Source of the DNA: Caproicibacterium argilliputei
GTDB lineage: Bacteria > Bacillota > Clostridia > Oscillospirales > Acutalibacteraceae
Assembly: GCF_029211325.2 (NCBI RefSeq)
Contig: NZ_CP135996.1
Coordinates: forward strand, 1,240,001-1,304,000
Length of the DNA stretch: 64,000 nt
Direction: 5' to 3'
Positions 27,731-35,960 of the stretch are shown one piece after another. A model generated the notes under the pieces. It worked only from the letters and a program-made list of their open reading frames with translations. It made no database searches and had not been told where the DNA came from. A program made the position numbers and the translations under genes. Within the stretch, counting starts at the first letter, position 1, and each line of letters starts with the position of its first letter.

Positions 27731-28849
27731 ATGCCCAAAACTTACACACTTGCGGTCATTGGCGGCGGCGCTTCCGGCTTGCTGGGGGCAGTGCGCGCGG
27801 CACAGCTGTTGGGCGGCAAGCAGGTCATCCTGCTGGAAGCGGCGCCGCGGGTGGGCAAAAAGCTGCTTGCAACTGGAAACGGACGTTGCAATCTGACAAA
27901 CCTACGCGTGGATGTCTGCCATTACCATGGGGATACGGTACGTGCGCAGAAACTTTTGACGGCTTTCCCGCCGCAACGGATTCTGGCGTATTTTCAGCAG
28001 CTTGGCCTGCTGTGCAGAGAACAGTCCGAGGGGCGGGTGTATCCCTACAGTATGCAGTCAGCTACGGTGCTGAACGTTCTGCGCGGTCAATTAAGCTGCT
28101 TAGGCGTGGCAGAGCAGTGCGGCTTTGCTGTCCAGACGATACAAAGAAGACATGGCGACTATCGGGTGCAGGCAAAAACGGGCGAATGCGTTTTGGCAAA
28201 ATACCTGCTGCTGTCCACGGGCGGCTTGGCGCAGGCAGGTGCGGAAAACGGCTACTCGCTGCTGGAACAGCTGCATCACAGCACAACACCGCTGAAACCT
28301 GCGCTGGCACCGGTGCGTGTGCGGGAAGTCCGGCTGGTCCGCAGCCTGAAAGGCGTGCGCACACAAGCGGCGGTTACCCTGAGCCATGGCGGAAAGGTAC
28401 TGCGGCAAACAAAAGGGGAAGTGCAGTTTACGGAACATGGCCTTTCTGGTATCTGCATTTTCGAGCTTTCCAGAGATGCATTGCCCGGTGATGTGATTTC
28501 TTTGGACTTGGTGCCCGAATATTCCCTGCCGCAGCTGCAGAAACTCACCGGCGGCAGGCTGGATGGTGTCCTGCATAAGGCATTGGCACAGGTCTGTCCG
28601 TTTGAGCAGTGCAAGCATTTCTGCTTTACGGTTGAGCAGGCAGAAGATTTCCGCCATGCGCAGGTGACAGCAGGCGGTGTGCCATTGGAACAGTTGGACA
28701 ATACCTGCCAGAGCCTTTTTTCACCGGGCGTTTGGCTGACAGGCGAACTTTTAAATGTGGACGGCGACTGCGGCGGCTTCAACCTGCATTGGGCTTGGAG
28801 TACGGCTCTTTGTGCTGCACAGGCGATTTTTGAGGAGGCACATCCATAA
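27731..28849 (+). CDS. NAD(P)/FAD-dependent oxidoreductase, HI0933/BaiN-like
   Basis: A 372-residue flavoprotein. The N-terminal VIGGGASGLLGAVRAAQ is the FAD Rossmann loop, followed by VGKKLLATGNGRCNLTN, the hallmark of the HI0933 family (BaiN-like). The C-terminus has FNLHWAWSTALCAAQAI, the second FAD contact. AAAGGAGGG precedes ATG 27731. The substrate is unknown. The next gene, another flavoprotein, starts two bases after the stop. Confidence 0.82.
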   Translation: MPKTYTLAVIGGGASGLLGAVRAAQLLGGKQVILLEAAPRVGKKLLATGNGRCNLTNLRVDVCHYHGDTVRAQKLLTAFPPQRILAYFQQLGLLCREQSEGRVYPYSMQSATVLNVLRGQLSCLGVAEQCGFAVQTIQRRHGDYRVQAKTGECVLAKYLLLSTGGLAQAGAENGYSLLEQLHHSTTPLKPALAPVRVREVRLVRSLKGVRTQAAVTLSHGGKVLRQTKGEVQFTEHGLSGICIFELSRDALPGDVISLDLVPEYSLPQLQKLTGGRLDGVLHKALAQVCPFEQCKHFCFTVEQAEDFRHAQVTAGGVPLEQLDNTCQSLFSPGVWLTGELLNVDGDCGGFNLHWAWSTALCAAQAIFEEAHP

Positions 28850-28851
28850 CC

Positions 28852-30465
28852 ATGATTTATCAGATTTCCGAGATTTCGCTCGGGCTGCACAGCCCTGAGA
28901 CGGAGCTGACCGCGCGTGCGGCGAAGCGGCTGCATCTGCGTGAAGCGGATATTGCCTCCTGCAAGCTGTCCCGACGTTCGATTGATGCGCGTAAAAAAGA
29001 GAATGTTCATTTTACCTGTACGGTAGAGGTGACGCTGCGCCCGGGCATTCAGGTGCGCAGGCACGTGCTGGAGAGGGATCGTAAAATCCGCGCGGCGGCA
29101 ATCTATCGGTACCAGCTGCCGCAAAGCGTACTGTTGCCAGTACGACCGGTGGTCGCGGGCTTTGGACCGGCAGGTTTGTTTGCCGCACTTACCCTCGCGC
29201 AGGCGGGGCAGAGACCGATTGTGCTGGAACGCGGCGCGCCGGTGGAGGAACGCCAGCGGGATGTGCAGCATTTCTGGCAGAGCGGCGTGCTTGACCCTGC
29301 GTCCAATGTGCAGTTCGGAGAGGGCGGCGCCGGTACATTTTCGGACGGTAAGCTGACCACCGGTACCAAAGATTCACGGATTCGACACGTGCTGGAGTCC
29401 TTTGTGCAGGCAGGCGCACCAGCGTGTATTCTGTGGGAGGCAAAGCCGCACATTGGTACGGACAAGCTGCCGAATGTGGTGAAAACGCTGCGGGAAACCA
29501 TTCTTTCGCTAGGCGGGGAAATCCACTTTCACTCGACACTGCAAAATCTCGCCTTAAAAAACGGCAGGTTGCACGCTGTAACCGTCCGGGAATCGGATGG
29601 CGGGCAGTATCAGCTGCCCTGTCAGAACTTGATTTTGGCGGTTGGGCACAGCGCGCGGGACACTTTTCCCATGCTTTTGGAAAATCAACTGACGCTGCAG
29701 CAAAAGCCGTTCGCAGTCGGCGTGCGCATCGAGCACCTGCAGCAAGAAATGGACCGTGCACAGTATGGAACAGCTGCGGGGGATCCCGCACTGGGAGCCT
29801 CCAGCTACAAATTAGCCGCGCATTTGGAAAACGGCAGGGGCGTGTATACCTTCTGTATGTGTCCGGGCGGAACCGTCGTAGCAGCAGCCAGTGAGGAAAA
29901 CCGCTTGGTGACAAACGGTATGAGCGTATTTGCACGGGACGGTGCAAATGCAAATGCGGCTCTGCTGGTGGGTCTTTCTCCGGCGGACTTTGGCAGTACC
30001 GACCCGCTGGCGGGTATTGCGCTGCAGCGCGCATTGGAAAGCAGTGCCTACCGGGAAGGCGGCGGCGCGTACCTTGCGCCGGTGCAGCGTCTCGGCGACT
30101 TTCTGGATGGGCGTGCAAGTACCGGCTGCGGACGTGTTCGGTCGACTTACAGCCGCGGCGTGCGGTATACCGACCTGCACCGCTGCTTGCCGCGCTTTAT
30201 GACGGACGCACTGGAGCAGGGCAGTCGGCTGATGGCACACCGCCTGCGTGGATTTGACGATCCGGACGCCCTGCTGACAGCAGTGGAAAGCCGCTCCTCC
30301 TCGCCAGTGCGCATTGTGCGTACGCAGGAGTTGACAGCGCCCGGAGCAGAGGGACTGTATCCCTGCGGAGAAGGGGCCGGTTACGCTGGAGGAATTGTTT
30401 CCGCGGCGGTGGATGGAATTCGCTGTGCCGAAGCAATCTTAATGAAATCGTTTGAAAAGGCATGA
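28852..30465 (+). CDS. FAD-dependent dehydrogenase
   Basis: A 537-residue protein of the uncharacterised FAD-dependent dehydrogenase group often found in clostridia. An N-terminal ferredoxin-like region (residues 1-85) precedes the FAD loop VAGFGPAGLFAALTLAQAG and FGEGGAGTFSDGKLTTG; the C-terminus has GLYPCGEGAGYAGGIVSAAVDGIRCAEAI in the flavin-binding consensus. It forms an operon with the preceding flavoprotein. Its reaction is not known. Confidence 0.8.
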   Translation: MIYQISEISLGLHSPETELTARAAKRLHLREADIASCKLSRRSIDARKKENVHFTCTVEVTLRPGIQVRRHVLERDRKIRAAAIYRYQLPQSVLLPVRPVVAGFGPAGLFAALTLAQAGQRPIVLERGAPVEERQRDVQHFWQSGVLDPASNVQFGEGGAGTFSDGKLTTGTKDSRIRHVLESFVQAGAPACILWEAKPHIGTDKLPNVVKTLRETILSLGGEIHFHSTLQNLALKNGRLHAVTVRESDGGQYQLPCQNLILAVGHSARDTFPMLLENQLTLQQKPFAVGVRIEHLQQEMDRAQYGTAAGDPALGASSYKLAAHLENGRGVYTFCMCPGGTVVAAASEENRLVTNGMSVFARDGANANAALLVGLSPADFGSTDPLAGIALQRALESSAYREGGGAYLAPVQRLGDFLDGRASTGCGRVRSTYSRGVRYTDLHRCLPRFMTDALEQGSRLMAHRLRGFDDPDALLTAVESRSSSPVRIVRTQELTAPGAEGLYPCGEGAGYAGGIVSAAVDGIRCAEAILMKSFEKA

Positions 30466-30509
30466 CGGAAAACCGCGTAAAAGAATTTTTGAAAAATCGA
30501 AAAAAAGGG

Positions 30510-30537
30510 TTGACATTTCCCGAAAGTCTGATATAAT
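30510..30537 (+). promoter_or_regulatory. Promoter of the tRNA-Gln/tRNA-Pro unit
   Basis: TTGACA at 30510-30515 and TATAAT at 30532-30537, 16-base spacer, both perfect. Confidence 0.85.
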
Positions 30538-30582
30538 AATACACGTTGCTTCACTTAATACATCGAGTCGGGCAGCGAATAT

Positions 30583-30656
30583 TGCGGAATTGTGTAAAGG
30601 TAGCACGACAGACTCTGACTCTGTTTGTGAGGGTTCGAATCCTTCTTCCGCAGCCA
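30583..30656 (+). tRNA. tRNA-Gln (anticodon CTG)
   Basis: Seventy-four bases including an encoded CCA. Acceptor TGCGGAA pairs with TTCCGCA, the anticodon stem ACAGA pairs with TCTGT around loop CTCTGAC, and the T arm GGGTTCGAATCC is normal. Confidence 0.95.
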
Positions 30657-30690
30657 AATGTTAGAGGCCCTGGTTCGGGGCTTTCTTTTA

Positions 30691-30767
<77 letters not shown>

Positions 30768-30770
30768 ATA

Positions 30771-30819
30771 AAAAATCGCATTAGATAGCCGCTTGCTGGC
30801 TGTCTGATGCGATTTTTTT
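30771..30819. terminator. Bidirectional terminator between tRNA-Pro and the integrase
   Basis: A long stem, AAAAATCGCAT and AGCC arms pairing with GGCT and ATGCGATTTTT, has an A run on one side and a T run on the other. It can end the tRNA transcript on the plus strand and the convergent integrase transcript on the minus strand. Confidence 0.85.
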
Positions 30820-30915
30820 ATGCCTTAACATCTGCAAAACACAGCTAAAAATAGCAAAAAATACGAAACATGTGGCTCTTATGTGGCACCTTGACTCATG
30901 ATATCTACGCGGATC

Positions 30916-32133
30916 TCACTTCCCGTCTTTTTTCTCCGAAATGTATTGACTCAGCTGATCCATACTATGACGCTTATAAACCTTGTCTAAGTGTGTATAA
31001 ATCTCTAATGTGGTTGTAATATCTGCGTGCCCCAGCTGGTCACGGGCAGTGAGAACATCTACACCGGCAAGATATAATAATGTCGCAAATGTGTGCCGCA
31101 ACCAGTGCGCCGTAATTGGTGGAATCATTGGTGGAACGCCATGAGGATTATGAACGGACACCGGTTTTTCAAAATCAATCTCTGGATGAGTCTCTTTGTA
31201 CTGCGCAAAATCTCCGTATTTTAAATTGAGCACATTCCAATAGGCGTTCCACATACGGTTCCAACCACTCTCCGAAAGCATGGTGTCTCTTGCTGATCTG
31301 ACAACGATGGTATTCTCCGTCTTGGAAGTAATGGCATCCTTTTTTCGTTCAAATGCCAAAAAGTCGGCTAACTGCTGCGGAATATCGACAATGCGGATAC
31401 TCGCTTCTGTTTTCGCCTCGCCTTCTTTTAAAACGGATTTTCCATTGATGATTTCTACGGATTTGTTTACGTTGATGGTTTTGGCTTGCAGGTCAATGTC
31501 AGACCAGAGGAGGGGAATTAATTCTCCTCTGCGCAAGCCACCGTACATCATGATCATTGCACCTCTCTGAGCCCTGTGCGGCGTGTTTACTATCCACTGC
31601 TGTTCTTCTTCAGTAAGCGCTCTTCTCTCGCCCTGCGGAGCCTTACGGGGGATTCTGACGGCAATGGCAGGATTGTACTCAATGGTACGCTGTTCAATGG
31701 CAAGTTGAAATATTTGTTTGGCTGCACTTTTAACGTCAATAAGCGTCTTTTTGGCCGTTGGCTTGCCAGTGCGCGGGTTGCGCTCTGCCAAATCATTAAT
31801 AATATCCTGAATATCGCCTGTTGAAACTTTGGTTATGCCCATATACCAAAGTTGTTCCATCTTTTTGACTGCATAAGAATAAACATCGTATCGGCCGGCA
31901 GAAACGTCACCTTTTTTGAGAGCTAACCAGCGGTTGGCCCATTGCTTAAAGGTGTCTCTGTCAGCTGCAACATTAATGCCTTTTCGACGGGCGATTTTGA
32001 TTTGCAAGGCTTTTTCAGCAGCTTCTTCAGCGGTCTTGCCGGTTACGCTTTTGTACATTGGTTTACCATTGGGACCTTTGCCAAGATAAACACGTTTTCG
32101 CACAGGCTTTGTTTGCTTATTATTTTTGGTCAT
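30916..32133 (-). CDS. int: Phage tyrosine integrase
   Basis: A 405-residue site-specific recombinase. It has an N-terminal arm-binding AP2-like domain (RVYLGKGPNGKPMYKSVTG), a SAM-like core-binding domain, and a catalytic domain with R201 (GGLRRGEL), K241, H343 and R346 (HWLRH), H369 (QLGHAD) and nucleophile Y379 (EIYTHLD). All catalytic residues are present. It is transcribed towards tRNA-Pro. It should insert and, with an excisionase, remove the phage. Confidence 0.96.
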   Translation of the reverse strand: MTKNNKQTKPVRKRVYLGKGPNGKPMYKSVTGKTAEEAAEKALQIKIARRKGINVAADRDTFKQWANRWLALKKGDVSAGRYDVYSYAVKKMEQLWYMGITKVSTGDIQDIINDLAERNPRTGKPTAKKTLIDVKSAAKQIFQLAIEQRTIEYNPAIAVRIPRKAPQGERRALTEEEQQWIVNTPHRAQRGAMIMMYGGLRRGELIPLLWSDIDLQAKTINVNKSVEIINGKSVLKEGEAKTEASIRIVDIPQQLADFLAFERKKDAITSKTENTIVVRSARDTMLSESGWNRMWNAYWNVLNLKYGDFAQYKETHPEIDFEKPVSVHNPHGVPPMIPPITAHWLRHTFATLLYLAGVDVLTARDQLGHADITTTLEIYTHLDKVYKRHSMDQLSQYISEKKDGK

Positions 32134-32156
32134 CCAAGTATCTCCTTAAAAGCAGG

Positions 32157-32194
32157 CATAAAAATGCCCGGACTGTTGATTACAGGCCGGGCTT
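32157..32194 (-). terminator. Minus-strand terminator upstream of int
   Basis: On the minus strand GCCCGG pairs with CCGGGC and is followed by ATTTTTA. It would separate the integrase from transcription of the zinc-ribbon gene. A second hairpin (CCTATCTTG/CAAGGTAGG) lies at about 32250-32275. Confidence 0.6.
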
Positions 32195-32286
32195 GGAGTA
32201 CAATTTTTATTGATTCTTATGTACTGGTCTGCCCGGCCAGTGTTTCCATCCTATCTTGTTACAGCAAGGTAGGACGGTCTTTTACT

Positions 32287-33579
32287 TTACTGAATATCGA
32301 TATATTGTGCGTTCAAGGCAGGAATGGTGACGGAGGCACCTAATGTACTTGTGTATGTTTCTAGGCCGTCTAATGTACCATACATTGTTATGATATCGTC
32401 TTCTAAAATTCTCGGGGAGGAGGATTCTGGATAAGAATACCTGACGTAAACAGTGTTTGACCACAAACCATATTCGTCCTCTGTCACATTGACACGCAAC
32501 GCAGTGCCAGATAGATCCTCTATGACCTGAGCAACCTGGCCTGTGAACTTTGCTTTTTTCCCAATAAAATTGTCTGGTTGGCGTGCAATCGATTTGTAGT
32601 CAAATGCTGCACAGCCTTTTTTGAAAGAAGCTGTGGCTTGCTGTTTCTTTTCCTGCTCATCAATTTGTTTTAATGCAGTTTCGGCTTGCGTTAGTGTATC
32701 GTAATTGCTAACTTGGGATTGTGCTGTTTTCGACAGTAAATTGAATTGAGATCGTATGCTTTTAACTTTATTGCGGCAATCTTTCGTTACTTTTCCTATA
32801 GAATCGATTTCCTTAATGACGGGTTCAGCAGTGGCAGTAGCTAGTTCTGAGAGTTTTAATTGTGCAAAGTCAAGTTCGTTTTTCTCTTTAACTAATCCTT
32901 TTGCATAGTTATTTAACTGTAGATAACTGTCATATGCAATTTCAACTAAATCTTCGTGCTCCAGAGAAACTGCGCCTATATTCTTGATCTGTTGGTCAAC
33001 CGTTGCGGCCTTTTTCTTGGCTAACTCTTTGTCGACAATTGTCAGAGATATTTCGTTTGACGTTTTTTGCTCTCCGTTTGATGCAGTATAGGTGATTTTG
33101 ACTTTTGTATCACCTTCAGCAGCAGGAGATACAATTAAGTTTCCAGAGTATGTATTAAAAGAAACAGTGGCAACTGACGGATTACTACTGATACATTCAA
33201 ATGATTTACTTGAAAATTTATCCGGATGGGCATTGATCGAAATTGGTGCATCATTTTTCAAATCAATGATGTTATTGCCATTGAGAATGGTTATGGAATC
33301 TGGATTTTGTCGGGATAATGACGTAGAGCAGAATAGGGCAATGAAGAGGATAGATACGAAAGAAACTACTGCAATAAAAGCGATTTTACGTGGTCTTGGA
33401 TTTTTTAACCTATTCCGCTTCGTTGAGTTCGTATCCGGCGCGGCGTGATTCGATGTTGTGTCTTTAAATACTGGAGTTAGATCTTTTTTGCCCATTTGTG
33501 TTTTAAACATATGACCACATTGCGCACATGTTTTTGCCGCATTTTCGTTTTGAAAATTACAATAAGGACATATTTTCAT
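32287..33579 (-). CDS. Zinc-ribbon membrane protein (possible lysogenic conversion gene)
   Basis: A 430-residue protein starting MKICPYCNFQNENAAKTC, a four-cysteine zinc ribbon (CPYC...CAQCG), then a basic stretch and one transmembrane helix near residues 65-90 (IAFIAVVSFVSILFIALF). The outer part has a region reading like a bacterial Ig-like fold (SSNPSVATVSFNTYSG), a charged helical segment and a C-terminal OB-like domain (FIGKKAKFTGQVAQVIEDLSG). GGGGGG precedes the ATG. The gene is clearly richer in A+T than its neighbours. It lies between integrase and repressor, where genes expressed in the lysogen often sit. Function unknown. Confidence 0.7.
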   Translation of the reverse strand: MKICPYCNFQNENAAKTCAQCGHMFKTQMGKKDLTPVFKDTTSNHAAPDTNSTKRNRLKNPRPRKIAFIAVVSFVSILFIALFCSTSLSRQNPDSITILNGNNIIDLKNDAPISINAHPDKFSSKSFECISSNPSVATVSFNTYSGNLIVSPAAEGDTKVKITYTASNGEQKTSNEISLTIVDKELAKKKAATVDQQIKNIGAVSLEHEDLVEIAYDSYLQLNNYAKGLVKEKNELDFAQLKLSELATATAEPVIKEIDSIGKVTKDCRNKVKSIRSQFNLLSKTAQSQVSNYDTLTQAETALKQIDEQEKKQQATASFKKGCAAFDYKSIARQPDNFIGKKAKFTGQVAQVIEDLSGTALRVNVTEDEYGLWSNTVYVRYSYPESSSPRILEDDIITMYGTLDGLETYTSTLGASVTIPALNAQYIDIQ

Positions 33580-33664
33580 AATGATACATTCCCCCCTCTT
33601 CTTGACATTATCAGCCAATATAATATAATAGATTTGGGAGAACACATAGATAAATCCCATGGCC

Positions 33665-33698
33665 GAACCTGCTCAGTGTACCAGCACTGGACAGGTTC
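33665..33698. repeat. Inverted repeat between the membrane protein and the repressor tail
   Basis: GAACCTG and CAGTG pair with CACTG and CAGGTTC around TACCAG. It has no T run on either strand. It may be an operator or an RNA hairpin. The rest of 33580-33818 shows no supported gene. Confidence 0.5.
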
Positions 33699-33763
33699 AT
33701 TTGCGTTTATGGAAGAGAATGAAGAATATTACGCAGTTGATTTCCAAAATCTTCTGATTCGTG

Positions 33764-33769
33764 TATAAT
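33764..33769 (+). promoter_or_regulatory. Candidate -10 box for the small plus-strand ORF
   Basis: A perfect TATAAT lies about 50 bases before the small ORF. The nearest -35-like TTGATT is 21 bases upstream, longer than usual, so the promoter is uncertain. Confidence 0.35.
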
Positions 33770-33818
33770 GTGCGCATACACGCGTGTTGCATTTTAATAA
33801 TTAGGTAGGTGGTTTCGA

Positions 33819-33986
33819 TTGTTACAAGATGAAAATTCAAAATGGCAAGACGCGGTAAAAGAACTGATGCTGATTGTAGATGATATGTCCGAATCTGAAC
33901 AGCAGAAAATCATTCGTTACGCTGAGTCTTTACAAACTTCGCAAAATCCTGAATCTTCTTTATCTCCTCAGAAGAGAAGTCTTTAA
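33819..33986 (+). CDS. Small protein resembling the repressor C-terminal helices
   Basis: A 55-residue ORF starting at TTG 33819 after a GGTAGGTGG ribosome site. Its 3' end overlaps the convergent repressor gene by 77 bases. Its segment ELMLIVDDMSESEQQKIIRYAE lines up by eye with the repressor tail ELLNVVKDFSSEEIKKIQDFAK (same positions for E-L, V, D, S, E, K-I, A). It lacks the helix-turn-helix. That pattern suggests either an anti-repressor that pairs with the repressor or a leftover of a second repressor gene. Coding status is not certain. Confidence 0.5.
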   Translation: MLQDENSKWQDAVKELMLIVDDMSESEQQKIIRYAESLQTSQNPESSLSPQKRSL

Positions 33987-34242
33987 CCACATTAAGTAAC
34001 TCCTGTTGCGCAGGTGAGAGAGTCTGCCCTTTTAGGGCAGACTCATTTCTTTTGTTGGAAATGCCAAGAAGGTAGTCAGAAGAAACATCAAAAATGGCTG
34101 TAAGCTTTCGAATTGTCTGATCGGATAAAGCAACCCGACCGGTTTCGTATTTTGAAATAGCTGAGTTTTGTACTTGGAGCATATTGGCAAGCTCTTTCTG
34201 GCTAATGCCTTTTTCTTGACGTAATTCGCGTACTCGGTTCAA
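33910..34242 (-). CDS. CI-type phage repressor (XRE family)
   Basis: A 110-residue protein with an N-terminal helix-turn-helix (LRQEKGISQKELANMLQVQNSAISKYETG) and a helical tail typical of small Gram-positive phage repressors without a peptidase domain. The start is TTG 34242, behind AAGGGGGG on the minus strand. It is divergent from the Cro-like gene with operator-like repeats between, and should maintain lysogeny. Confidence 0.88.
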   Translation of the reverse strand: MNRVRELRQEKGISQKELANMLQVQNSAISKYETGRVALSDQTIRKLTAIFDVSSDYLLGISNKRNESALKGQTLSPAQQELLNVVKDFSSEEIKKIQDFAKFVKTQRNE

Positions 34243-34263
34243 GACAATCCCCCCTTTATACAA

Positions 34264-34380
34264 TTATATATTATCCAAATAGGAAAGTCACGGTAGTGTC
34301 TTAATCAGATTTTTTTTTTCGAAAAAGCTATTGACAGTTTCCAAATAAGACACTATAATAAAGTTGCCGGTTTGGAAACT
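34264..34380. promoter_or_regulatory. Divergent lysis-lysogeny promoters and operators
   Basis: Rightward promoter: TTGACA 34331-34336 and TATAAT 34354-34359, 17-base spacer, a perfect match. Leftward for the repressor: a minus-strand TATAAT near 34264-34269 with GTGACT 17 bases upstream. Operator candidates: TATCCAAATAGGAAA at 34272-34286, GTTTCCAAATA at 34337-34347 inside the rightward promoter, and CCGGTTTGGAAACT at 34367-34380 on the other strand. In addition TAGTGTCTTA (34294-34303) and TAAGACACTA (34346-34355) form a perfect 10-bp inverted repeat. Confidence 0.75.
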
Positions 34381-34394
34381 AGGAGGTGATAATT

Positions 34395-34598
34395 ATGTTT
34401 GAAAAGCTTCGGAAAATCCGGACTAATAGAAACGTGTCTGGAGAACAGATGGCGGAGGTGCTCGGGTTGAAGACCCAAGCGGCATATTACAAAAAAGAGG
34501 CAGGTACAGTTAAGTTTTCTTTGGCTGATGCAAAATGTATCAGCGAATTTTTCCATATGCCGATAGAGGAGATTTTTTTTGCCAACGAATTGTCCTAA
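34395..34598 (+). CDS. Cro-like regulator
   Basis: A 67-residue helix-turn-helix protein (RNVSGEQMAEVLGLKTQAAYYKKEAG) and the first gene of the rightward early transcript. GGAGGTGAT precedes the ATG. Further operator-like sequence (CCTAATAGGAAATA) follows its stop. By position it is the Cro counterpart that represses the repressor gene. Confidence 0.75.
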   Translation: MFEKLRKIRTNRNVSGEQMAEVLGLKTQAAYYKKEAGTVKFSLADAKCISEFFHMPIEEIFFANELS

Positions 34599-34684
34599 TA
34601 GGAAATATACCGCTTATGCGAGTCCAGAATGGAAACACGACTTATCTGCTCCTTCTATTTTATCGCCAATGGAGGTGAAACAAA

Positions 34685-35179
34685 ATGGGCTATTACCCTA
34701 CAAAGGCAGCCAGCAACATATACTGTCAGTGCAGGAAGGCCGCCGCAGAGTATAATGACCGGCTGAACAGCAGGGAGGGCGCTGCGGAGCTCCTGAACAT
34801 GTCCGTGTCCACTCTGTCCGATTACGAACTTGGAATTACAAAGGCAATCCCTGTTGAATCCGTGGTTCGTATGGCTGACTTATACAATGCTCCGGAGCTG
34901 CGCAATCACTACTGCACTCATGATTGCCCGATAGGGCGAACCGATGTGGCGCCGGTTAAGCTGGACGAGTTGGACAGGCTTGTGATGGAACTGCAGGGCT
35001 GTATGAAATGTGCGGGGATTGACCGGGAGAACTTGCTGGAGATTGCGGCGGATGGAAAAATTGATGATTCCGAGAGACCACAACTGCAGCAGATCCTTCA
35101 GAACTTAGACGCTATCTCAGAGGGTGCAAACAGTTTAAAACTCTGGGTTCAGAAAAATTTAGGAGGCAGCGATACATAA
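34685..35179 (+). CDS. XRE-family helix-turn-helix phage protein
   Basis: A 164-residue protein with a helix-turn-helix around residues 32-60 (REGAAELLNMSVSTLSDYELG) and a cysteine/histidine patch (HYCTHDCPIG). The C-terminal half is helical. Proteins of this form are common as the second early gene in clostridial phages. Function unknown, probably a DNA-binding early regulator. Confidence 0.65.
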   Translation: MGYYPTKAASNIYCQCRKAAAEYNDRLNSREGAAELLNMSVSTLSDYELGITKAIPVESVVRMADLYNAPELRNHYCTHDCPIGRTDVAPVKLDELDRLVMELQGCMKCAGIDRENLLEIAADGKIDDSERPQLQQILQNLDAISEGANSLKLWVQKNLGGSDT

Positions 35180-35466
35180 TGGATAATATTAAGATGCTCA
35201 CGCTGATCCCATGCACTGTCAAGGGACTGGATCGGCGAAATGGCGCGATGTTTGAGGACCTTTACATACTGTCTGACCTAGACATTGATCTTAACCACTA
35301 TCCGCGGACCACAAAAGATGGTAAGCGGAACTTTGAGGAAAGCGCCAAAGAACTCCTGAGTGATAAGTACGATAACTGGGGCTTTCAGGTAAAGGAGATC
35401 TTGTTTGAAGCATCTGTGAATGCGCAGGTTAATTTGTTGGAACTGGTGGGGGAAGACAATGCGTAA
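35179..35466 (+). CDS. Small phage early protein, unknown
   Basis: Ninety-five residues, acidic, no recognised motif. Its ATG overlaps the previous stop and the next gene starts inside its end, so it is translationally coupled on both sides. Confidence 0.6.
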   Translation: MDNIKMLTLIPCTVKGLDRRNGAMFEDLYILSDLDIDLNHYPRTTKDGKRNFEESAKELLSDKYDNWGFQVKEILFEASVNAQVNLLELVGEDNA

Positions 35467-35677
35467 AGTGGAGACCGACTGGCATCGCGTTCCAGTGATT
35501 TTTGACCTTTCTTATGCGGCTGCTTTGCTGGGAATCAGCCTTGATTGTATTCACAAGCTGGCACAGCAAGGGCGCTTCCCCGCTTTTAAAGTTGGGAAAC
35601 TCTGGAGGGTCAGAAAAGATGATTTAACTGCCTATATTGAGAGGCAGACTCTGCTGGAAGGAAGTGACTCAGCATGA
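35459..35677 (+). CDS. Excisionase-like helix-turn-helix protein
   Basis: A 72-residue protein with a MerR/excisionase-type winged helix: SYAAALLGISLDCIHKLAQQGRF then FKVGKLWRVRKDDLTAYIE. This matches small phage excisionases and also plain DNA-binding adaptors; the presence of a tyrosine integrase favours an Xis role, by inference. Confidence 0.65.
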   Translation: MRKVETDWHRVPVIFDLSYAAALLGISLDCIHKLAQQGRFPAFKVGKLWRVRKDDLTAYIERQTLLEGSDSA

Positions 35678-35766
35678 CCGCTGCGGTATTGTTCTTCGGC
35701 GGCGTCCTGTCTGGCATTGTTGCCATGGCAGCGGCTGAAATTGTCAACTCGATAAGGAGGAAATAA
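35674..35766 (+). CDS. Tiny membrane protein (30 residues)
   Basis: A 30-residue ORF starting at ATG 35674 inside the end of the previous gene. It is one hydrophobic segment (AAVLFFGGVLSGIVAMAAA) with a basic tail NSIRRK. Its 3' end carries the ribosome site of the next gene. Confidence 0.45.
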   Translation: MTAAVLFFGGVLSGIVAMAAAEIVNSIRRK

Positions 35767-35768
35767 TC

Positions 35769-35960
35769 GTGGTAATTGTTTTGCTTGTACTTACGCCGGC
35801 GTTGGTCGGTATGGCCGCTGCGGCAGCCGTTGATGAAGTGATTGACCGCCGGCACTGCGACAAGCAGCGTCAGCGGCGGGCGGCATTGCGGACAGCCGAG
35901 GCCAGGAAAGCCCGGAACCGCAAGGAAATTATTGATTTGATGGAATGGAGGAATGAGTGA
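35769..35960 (+). CDS. Small single-pass membrane protein
   Basis: Sixty-three residues starting at GTG 35769 after AAGGAGG. One N-terminal transmembrane helix (VIVLLVLTPALVGMAAAAAV) is followed by a highly basic helical tail rich in arginine. Unknown function. Confidence 0.5.
   Translation: MVIVLLVLTPALVGMAAAAAVDEVIDRRHCDKQRQRRAALRTAEARKARNRKEIIDLMEWRNE

Noticed and set aside
33496..33768. A 90-residue plus-strand ORF upstream of the repressor tail
   Set aside because: Its first half is antisense to the zinc-ribbon gene and it has no ribosome site; only its last 30 residues look protein-like, perhaps a remnant.
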